From Stenopsyche tienmushanensis (Eukaryota; Arthropoda; Insecta; Trichoptera; Stenopsychidae): DNA of 64,000 nt. Below are positions 57,756 through 64,000 of this stretch, piece by piece. Under the pieces are notes generated by a model that ran no database searches, was not told the DNA's origin, and saw only the letters and a program-made list of their open reading frames with translations. The stretch spans positions 124,001-188,000 of the forward strand of contig WACJ01000411.1 in assembly GCA_008973525.1 (NCBI GenBank), in the 5' to 3' direction. A program made the position numbers and the translations under genes. Positions within the stretch are counted from its first letter, which is position 1. Every line of letters starts with the position of its first letter.

Positions 57756-57959
57756 TGCTTAATTAGTAAAATAAGAAGTGTCATAAAGCGTATAGTATAT
57801 AGCATAAGTATTATTTAAAATTGTTAATTATTTTATTTATCTGAGGTCATTCATAGATAGGGATTCATATTTCGTCCAAAAATCAAACCACAAACTTTCA
57901 ACAAAACCCGGTGCAAATCCAATCGGCGTAATATTAATTTAATGTGATTGAATACGTAT

Positions 57960-58160
57960 ATAAAAAAATCGTTTTTTAAAAGTACATATCTCTAAGAGTG
58001 CCGTCCATAATACTGGTGAAGAAATTTGAATTATTTCAATGATTTACAGATAATTCGCGAAATGCTCTCGAAGTAATCACGCCGTTCAGATTGCGCCCCA
58101 ACTGTTCTGAGACCATTGCGGTCGCAGATTTGCCCTTATACAAGGATTTGAACTTATGAA
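57960..58160 (-). repeat. TTAA-family fragment, inverse
   Basis: The minus strand has GCGACCGCAATGGTCTCAGA, GGGGCGCAATCTGAACGGCG, GCATTTCGCGAATTATC and GAGATATGTACTTTTAAAAA, matching 9380-9560 and 16230-16420. It lies 200 bp from the MITE, so it may be a rearranged second copy. Confidence 0.6.
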
Positions 58161-58455
58161 AATTATAACATCGAACGACGTTATAAGGACAAAATATGAA
58201 TCTCCAAGAATTGATGATAAAAAAGCGTATTTTTGGTTATTTATTTCACTTCAATTGATCAATCGTTCCCCTATAACTTAGCAAAAAATATTGTAGCAAA
58301 AATTAATTGTATCTGTCATATTTTGCATTAAAATATTTGAAAGTTTTGAAGCTCTAGCGATTTTTACATGAGATTATATTGGCGCAGACAATGCTCTGTT
58401 TTTCCTGCTACAACGATTAATTCACGCTCGTCAGCACCCGCCTAGATGTGTTAAT

Positions 58456-58700
58456 ACGAGGGGGATACAAATATAACCAGAAATTTTGCTGTACAAATTT
58501 ATTAGCGATATATAAAAACACATATGGATTATCTTATTTATCTGGATTCATTAAAAAAAAATCCATCGGATAGGAAGCGCTTTGATACCGTCATTCGACA
58601 TTTTTGAAGACGGATTTAAAAATGTGATACGTAACTTTTATTAAAGCTTACGATGAAGATCTTTTTTATTCCAACGTTGTCCATGGGTTTGCATGAATTC
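58456..58700 (-). mobile_element. mariner end, second copy of the 51.5-kb subfamily
   Basis: ACGAGGGGGATACAAATATA, then TTTTGCTGTACAAATTTATT and ATGGATTATCTTATTTATCT parallel 51541-51660. The coding part has decayed too far to read, apart from hints such as a YQSASYPMDFF-like stretch. Confidence 0.6.
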
Positions 58701-58984
58701 CAAATTGAGTTCCAAAATGTATGTAAAAATCGTCAATCATTATTGTTTACATCATAAGCCTTTTCTTATGCATAAAATGATTTATCAATACAATACTTGG
58801 AAAAATTATTTCATATTGAGAAAAATAGAAAGCAGACATTTTTAACAATTCACAATATTTGTAAAGAATGCTGTTCTCAGAAAACTTAATGGTTCTAAGT
58901 CCTAAGCCTTCTGAAATATTTTCCGTTGAGTGCAATGTTGCATTATTGCAAACCTTATACGCTAAGATGGTTCAAGGAAACTCG

Positions 58985-59128
58985 AAGGAAACTTGAAATT
59001 TTAAATTGCAACATAAGCACAAAAACACATTTTCTGAACAACCACTTAGTAGGATTTCCGGATAATCGTAGTAATATTAGCGAGGAACACGAAGAGAGAT
59101 TTTATCTGTATATAAAAATAATGGAATA
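58985..59128 (+). pseudogene. Fragment of a repeat-associated arthropod protein family (uncertain)
   Basis: Forty-odd codons read KLEILNCNISTKTHFLNNHL, then VGFPDNRSNISEEHEERFYL. From memory this resembles a stretch common in unannotated, probably transposon-derived arthropod proteins, of the form FLHSHL-FPEN-G-SEExGERFHQD. I am not certain which transposon superfamily it belongs to. It stops at TAA after IKIME and has no neighbouring exons. Confidence 0.4.
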
Positions 59129-59339
59129 AAAATGATATCGATACATTGACATAATTACAGGAACTAAAAATAAAATCATTTAAACAGTTTTATAATTTGC
59201 TTCAACTAAAATATTTTCTAATAATATTAGTCAAATGTCAGATCAATTATTGAAATAGTGGATTAATTCCTAATTATATTTCAGATCCAGATTGTGATTA
59301 TAATTCCACTGTATCGATAAATCTATCTAAGTTGCTTGA

Positions 59340-59850
59340 AGACAGCTCGAAGTTACTCGAAGTCAAGTCATCTCTAACGAATTTATAAAGATTTGTCCAG
59401 GGTTGAATTACTTCATTGATGGGTGGCCAAACCCAAAATGCTAATGAATGTTTTAACTCAAAAGCACCTGCATTCAGGTATAAAAATCATTGAAATATTA
59501 ACATGCATTGCTGCTGGGATATTTAATAACGATTACAGCTTCATTTTGAAGATGATGAATACATTAAATATAATTATTAGCACCCGCTGTAAAGTCTTTG
59601 CTGAAAATACCGATGAAACGCAGGTAGCGAGGTAGAACCGTAAGAATCTTTCTGAGATAAAAGCAGCTCGCATAACCCGAAAACAATAGTTAATCGAAGA
59701 TAATCAACTTTTTGAGAAAGCTGAAAATCTATCATATGCATCTGGAATCATTGGTTGATCGGTAAATCACTAAAATTGATAGATTTATCGCATTGAAACG
59801 TTAAACGAGATTATCTCGAAACTACATTTTCAAAATGTTTGCCAGTTGTA
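59340..59850 (+). pseudogene. Mutator-like transposase fragment, copy D
   Basis: Begins SKLLEDSSKLLEVKSS, shared with copy B, then a frameshifted FIKICPGLNYFID and GGQTQNAN-like piece. It continues with HLHSGIKIIEILTCIAAGIF, NNDYSFILKMMNTLNIIIST and VFAENTDETQVAR. It is closest to copy B (both have the same EILTYIAA/EILTCIAA and NNxYSF wording) but keeps the HSGIKIIE block that B has lost. TATATTTCAG at about 59276 upstream could be an old splice acceptor. There are no terminal repeats; it ends abruptly at the CG motif. Confidence 0.8.
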
Positions 59851-59916
59851 GCTTAACCTTGTACAACACGGATTTTATTACCCTATAACCGTGTTATACA
59901 AGGCCCGAGTGTATTA
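59851..59916. repeat. CG motif, copy 3, with inverted repeat
   Basis: CCTTGTACAACACGG faces CCGTGTTATACAAGG across ATTTTATTACCCTATAA, a 15-bp stem with one mismatch, followed by CCCGAGTGTATT. Only one arm is present at 24.1 kb, and a decayed one at 48.1 kb. Confidence 0.65.
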
Positions 59917-60472
59917 ATAATTAAATGAAAGTTTAAAGCTTTCTGGGACGGGATTGAATTCAACGACGGCTTTCCACCCGTCAATTTTCGATGGCTCGTT
60001 TGTTTCCATCTGTATTATTTTTCACGTGAATTCATCAAACGATTTTCCATTGAAATTGTCCGTACGTCAAAACAGCCATTTCGTTATGTGAATTTTGAAA
60101 AGAGGAAAATTTTATATAAGTCACATTTTGCCACAAGCGTTTGGGCTAATAATTCAAAGTTTTACAATAAAGCCAATCGAACAAAAAGCCGGCTATGCTT
60201 ATATAATCAAGATGGCACTATTAGGGGTTTTCGGTTCGGTCGTTTCAAAAAAGTTTCACATCTGTTTCTTTTATACGAAACGCTCCATTGTATCGAATGC
60301 CAATATGTATTAAGATATTTTCTTATTTGTTATCCCACGGCGCTTTGAAATACAAGCACTTGTTAAACTTCACCTGGAGAGCTTGTAACATTGGCGACTT
60401 TCATTGGATATTTCAGCGATAATTTTATAATACACGTACATTTTAATTGATTTCGAGCTGTTAATATTTTTA
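59917..60472. other. No recognisable feature
   Basis: AT-rich gap before the piggyBac element; frames of 86 and 72 codons overlap each other in different phases and carry no motif. Confidence 0.4.
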
Positions 60473-62185
60473 TTAACCTTTATCTACCGACGCAAAAATA
60501 CACTCGGCAGTGGCTCTTATAATGGGAATGTCGATATGAAATATAATAGATACGGGGTTCAGAATTTTTGTATTCCTCCGTAATATAAATACGAATTACG
60601 TCAAAGTATTATAGTATATAAGTATTCATTTGCAGCGATGGAAATAAATAATTTGTCAGTAAATCGGGATTTTTGCGAGTTTTAGTGCATCTCAGTAGAA
60701 AGGAATTTTATGCATGGAAATAGATATATGGAAGAATATGATAGCAATATCGAGCTCGAAAAAAACGATGATATAACAGACACGGAAGATTTTATTGAAG
60801 ATTTCGACAGCGTTTGTGAGAATGAAGATGGAGAAACCAGCGAGAATGAAGACGAAGAAGCTACAGAGAATGAAGATGGAGAAACCAGCAAAAATGAAGA
60901 CGAAGGAAAAATATTCACATCAAGGTACGGACATGAATGGAACTCATTACCACTGTCGTCTTCGAGACGTCAAATACAAAATATTGTTAGTGAGAATTCT
61001 GGACTTACAAATGGTACTGTCGATGTAAGCACAATAAGAGAAATATGTAAAGAAACAACCCGTCAAATGGATCGTTTATCTGAAAAGAAGATGGAACCGC
61101 TTTCAGAAGAAGAATTATATGCTTTTTTAGAATAACGCTTGCGTCAGGCAGAAATCGATCACGGATACTAAGTTTACATGAATTATAGACATTAATGACG
61201 GTCTTTTTTCTCAGCCTTTTTTCACAGCAGCTATGTCTCGTGATAAGTTTATTAATATATATAACCATATTCGGTTCGACAATAGACCACCAGAATCATC
61301 AACTACTGACATAACCGAGGACGAACGTTTGGCCACATTTAGGGGCAATTGTCCATTTCGGGTTTACATGAAATCCGAGCCTGGAAGATATGGTATATAC
61401 ATTTTAGTAGCAGTTGACTCTTCCATGGTATATATATTGAATTTACAAATATATTCCGGACTGGTTGATAATCGGAGAGAAATCGGTCAGGGATCTCGAG
61501 TGGTCATGGATATGGTTCGACCACAATATGGCACCAATAGAGGAGTTACAGCAGACAATTTTTTTACATCGGTACCATTATCAGCTCAACTATTGGAAAA
61601 AAATTAGCCCTGATCGGTACTCTTAGAAAAAATAAGAAAGTGATACCCAAAGAGTTTTTGCCAAATATACAATGTGAGGTATGTGGTAGCATTTTTGGCT
61701 TCACGCCTACCACAATTTTTGTGTCATATGTGCTACATCAAAATAAGGCGGTAATAATTCTTAGTATACAATTTCACAGTGGTGAAATAAATCAAAATAA
61801 TAATAAAAAACCGGAATTATTTTACATTACAATAAAACTAAAGATGCGGTAGACACAGGGGACAAGATGACGGCGGAGTATTAATGCGTGAGATCAACGA
61901 GAAGATGGCTTTTCGCATCTTCATGAAGATTATAGACATAGCAGCACTAAATGCGTACTTACTATGGACTCAAAATATCCTGAGTGGAATAAAAGTAATA
62001 GAAGTCACCGAAAATTCTTTAGCAGAGAGCTCAGTTTGGATTTGATCAAACCTAACATTATGAAAAGAACAAATAGTGCGTTTAAATTTCATAAACCACA
62101 ACAAGCCGCCATTGATATGGCAATGACACATTACCAGAAAATATCTCTAGAAACGGCTATAATAAATATTACAAGCAATTCTTAG
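60473..62185 (+). mobile_element. piggyBac element with 5' end, degraded
   Basis: Starts TTAA (60473-60476) then CCTTTATCTACCGACG, consistent with a piggyBac end (TTAA followed by CC). A leader of about 230 bp precedes the transposase start at 60710 and is shared with the composite elements at 33 and 53.5 kb. The 3' terminal repeat could not be located after 62185. Confidence 0.7.
60710..62185 (+). pseudogene. piggyBac transposase pseudogene
   Basis: The acidic N-terminus (ENEDGETSENEDEEATENED repeats) is usual for these proteins. After a frame break and a deletion come MSRDKFINIYNHIRFDNRPP and a shortened run to DERLATFRGNCPFRVYMKSE, PGRYGIYILVAVDSS and GVTADNFFTSVPLSAQLLEK. A further frame change gives LIGTLRKNKKVIPKEFLP, TIFVSYVLHQNKAVIILS, YNKTKDAVDTGDKM, STRRW and KYPEWNKSNRSHRKFF. 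The aspartates expected in the EDER, TADN and VDTGD boxes are all still present, yet at least three frame breaks and the deletion before EDER destroy the gene. It would have catalysed TTAA-specific excision and insertion. Confidence 0.9.
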
Positions 62186-62685
62186 GGGGGCGTATCAACA
62201 TCAACAGCATGATGAAATGAAGCAAGCAATCATAAATATGTGTTAAATAGTAAATATTTACCAATTTATTGTCGGTGACAAACAAACCATGCAATAGATG
62301 GGCCAATGTGTAAATGTGGTGCTTAAGGGCGTATGCGTTTATCTGAGAAATCAATACTGTTCAGAAATCAACCGCTCTGTATGTTATTATTAAAGGTATT
62401 CTCTTATATCTAGCCGAGGACGAAAATTGTCATCAATGTCCGCAACGTTGAAAACTTAGTAGACTGTAACGTCTCGATTTACATTGTATAAACACTGACT
62501 GAAACAAATTTAGCTATGCAGAAATAGATACAAAGTTTCGGTCGCTGCCTCTCATATTATCGTACTGGAATGCAAATATTTTACGTTAAATTACACATGG
62601 ATGAACATGTTATAAGATGTACCCATAAATATTTTCGTTTTTTAAATGAAAGATTTAAATGCTCATATATTTTTAATTTTCAGTA
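62186..62685. other. No recognisable feature
   Basis: Probably includes the lost 3' end of the piggyBac element. No motif is identified. Confidence 0.4.
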
Positions 62686-63500
62686 TTTTATTACAAATTG
62701 TAATTTCCATCGTTAGATAAAACCTCTATCCACCTATCTGGTAACTTTTCAATGTCTCTGTTATAAAATATCAGTGGTTTTGAACCAAAATATACTTAAC
62801 ATTTTGAGGAGTGAGCAAATTTAAAATCGATGAAGTCGTTGATGCCATAATCGCTTTACATTAATTACTTTCTGTCAGCGTAAGACAATCTTCAATTCTA
62901 TACAAAGGGCTATCGATCTATACAATCGTGTGATGTATGCGTGGAAGCTCTCCGTCTCTGTCTCCCGAACTGCGCTACATTCTCTCTCTGTCTCTGAGCT
63001 CAATGTACAAGAGTGCCCTTTCTGAATAGTGGAGGGTGATCCCACGCCCTGGGATAGTACTCCTTTATGGGTTAAAGTCCATTTTTGACCTCGAGATTTG
63101 TTTTGTATTTTTTCTCATCCAAATGCATAGATCTAAAAAAAATGGAAATCCGACGGAGCAATGTCTGGAGAATAAGAAAGATGTCGAATTGTTTTCCATC
63201 CAAGGGTGTCATGCTGTAAAAATACTTATCTTTGATGCGCTTTTTTGTATCTTCGCCACTAAACACTATTCACAATAAAGTACATATTGAATTTATTGTT
63301 TGTTCAAGTTTGAGTGTTTCAAAATTATTGATAAATCATTTTTTGCATCCATATTTAGAGTAAATAACAAATTTCTCATCTTCAGTTATTAATTCGCTTA
63401 AAAACGGCGTTTCGGATTCCATTTTTAGAAGTTGTTCGCATGCGTTAATGCGGTTGTCCAGGCTCTCTTCGCTTAGTTCGTGCGGCACCCATGTCGTAGT
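62686..63500 (-). pseudogene. mariner transposase pseudogene split by an SR insertion
   Basis: From right to left: WVPHELSEESLDNRINACEQ, LLKMESETPFLSELITEDEK (first catalytic aspartate present in EDEKF), then a deletion. LGWKTIRHLSYSPDIAPSDF (third aspartate box, APSDF) follows, with a frame change to RSMHLDEKKYKTNLEVKNGL. An SR repeat occupies 62905-63060. The C-terminus then reads YFGSKPLIFYNRDIEKLPDR and WIEVLSNDGNYN. The central WWDxxG and HxDNARPH blocks are gone. It is a third mariner subfamily, distinct from 14.6 and 42.5 kb. Confidence 0.85.
62905..63060 (-). repeat. SR repeat, copy 3, inserted in mariner
   Basis: The minus strand has CTATTCAGAAAGGGCACTCT, TGTACATTGAGCTCAGAGAC, GGAGACAGAGACGGAGAGCT and CATCACACGATTGTATAGAT. 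It matches 7290-7440 and 54920-55020, and separates two mariner coding pieces. Confidence 0.7.
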
Positions 63501-64000
63501 GCCTTTTTGAGAAAATTATTATATTTCGAATAATTTTTTTACACGGCAAAAATCGATCCATTGTAAAGTGGGTTGTTAAATTTGAATTTTGAAAATCACA
63601 ATTTATTTTTAATGAGCATAGTCACCGGACAAGCATAAAACGTGACTAGAAATTGCAGCAGCCTAAGTGCAACTAATCCCCAAAATCGAAAAGCTTCCGA
63701 AAAGCGGCCGAAAGCTTCAAAAAGTCCATTAAGATCCCTTCGTGTATTAAAGAATATTATATCAATAGATCAAAAGCAATAAGAGTTAGCAATCATCATT
63801 CTAGTATGCGTGTTAATGAGGCCTTTTCTTTTGATTCCTGTAATTTCAATGCTAAGTTCGCAATTTTTTGTGTCGTTCGAGAGAGGCTCCATTTCGGATG
63901 CCGGGATATCTTTTCTATTTTAAATTCGCATGGCTGAGATTATCTTGGGGTTTATCACGCAGTATGGACTCTATTTCTTTCGTATAGCCTGCTTTTTTTA
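63501..64000. other. No recognisable feature
   Basis: The N-terminal part of the mariner on the minus strand would be expected here but cannot be read. GAAAAGCTTCCGAAAAGC and CCGAAAGCTTC form a small local repeat near 63688-63718. Confidence 0.4.

Overview
The window looks like nuclear DNA from an arthropod, most likely an insect. It is strongly AT-rich, and nearly everything recognisable is decayed transposable-element sequence of kinds common in insects. I see no convincing intact host gene, no rRNA or tRNA gene, and nothing prokaryotic. The organism call is an inference from the repeat content. The longest reading frames are transposase or reverse-transcriptase relics.

Families recognised: (1) a Mutator-like (MULE, Phantom-type) DNA transposon in four copies (3.6, 10.4, 19.4 and 59.4 kb), a fifth diverged fragment at 15.7 kb, and short relatives whose ends begin TTAAGG. 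(2) mariner copies at 14.6, 32.3, 42.5, 51.6, 58.5 and 63 kb. (3) a piggyBac pseudogene at 60.5-62.2 kb, plus two copies (33 and 53.5 kb) of a composite element that joins its 5' end to a hAT C-terminal domain. (4) Tigger/pogo pieces at 34 and 43.3 kb. (5) non-LTR retrotransposons: an RTE-like family (3.2, 29.4-30.4, 49.4-50.8, 56.2-56.9 kb), a jockey-like piece (27.8-28.5 kb) and R1-like scraps (5.7 and 43.6 kb). (6) several short dispersed families, which I label HM (hAT-like MITE, CAGGGCCGTAAC ends), LT (LTR-like, five copies), SR, DR, LT3 and CG.

Layout: 0-3 kb holds HM and LT3 copies in otherwise featureless DNA. 3-6 kb is a near-complete MULE flanked by LT sequence. 7-11.5 kb has SR, a TTAA-family end and a second MULE. 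13-16.5 kb has a near-complete HM element, a mariner pseudogene and MULE scraps. 19.4-21.4 kb is a third MULE with a GC-rich insert. 22.3-23.2 kb has three small membrane-type reading frames of unknown nature. 27.4-30.6 kb is LT, jockey, LT3 and RTE-like sequence. 31.8-34.3 kb is mariner, composite element and Tigger. 35.56-36.24 kb is a large fold-back palindrome with an array of GGTTGGG-rich units at its centre. 38-46.6 kb has nested HM and DR copies, a self-deleted mariner and a Tigger/R1 fusion. 48-51.9 kb is LT, RTE-like and mariner. 53.5-63.5 kb is composite element, SR/LT, RTE-like, a TTAA MITE, MULE, piggyBac and mariner.

The genes do not form a pathway. The window is a record of successive insertion, nesting and decay. 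The most notable structures are the fold-back palindrome, the TTAA-bordered MULE family, the piggyBac-hAT composite and the mariner deletion derivative with intact ends.
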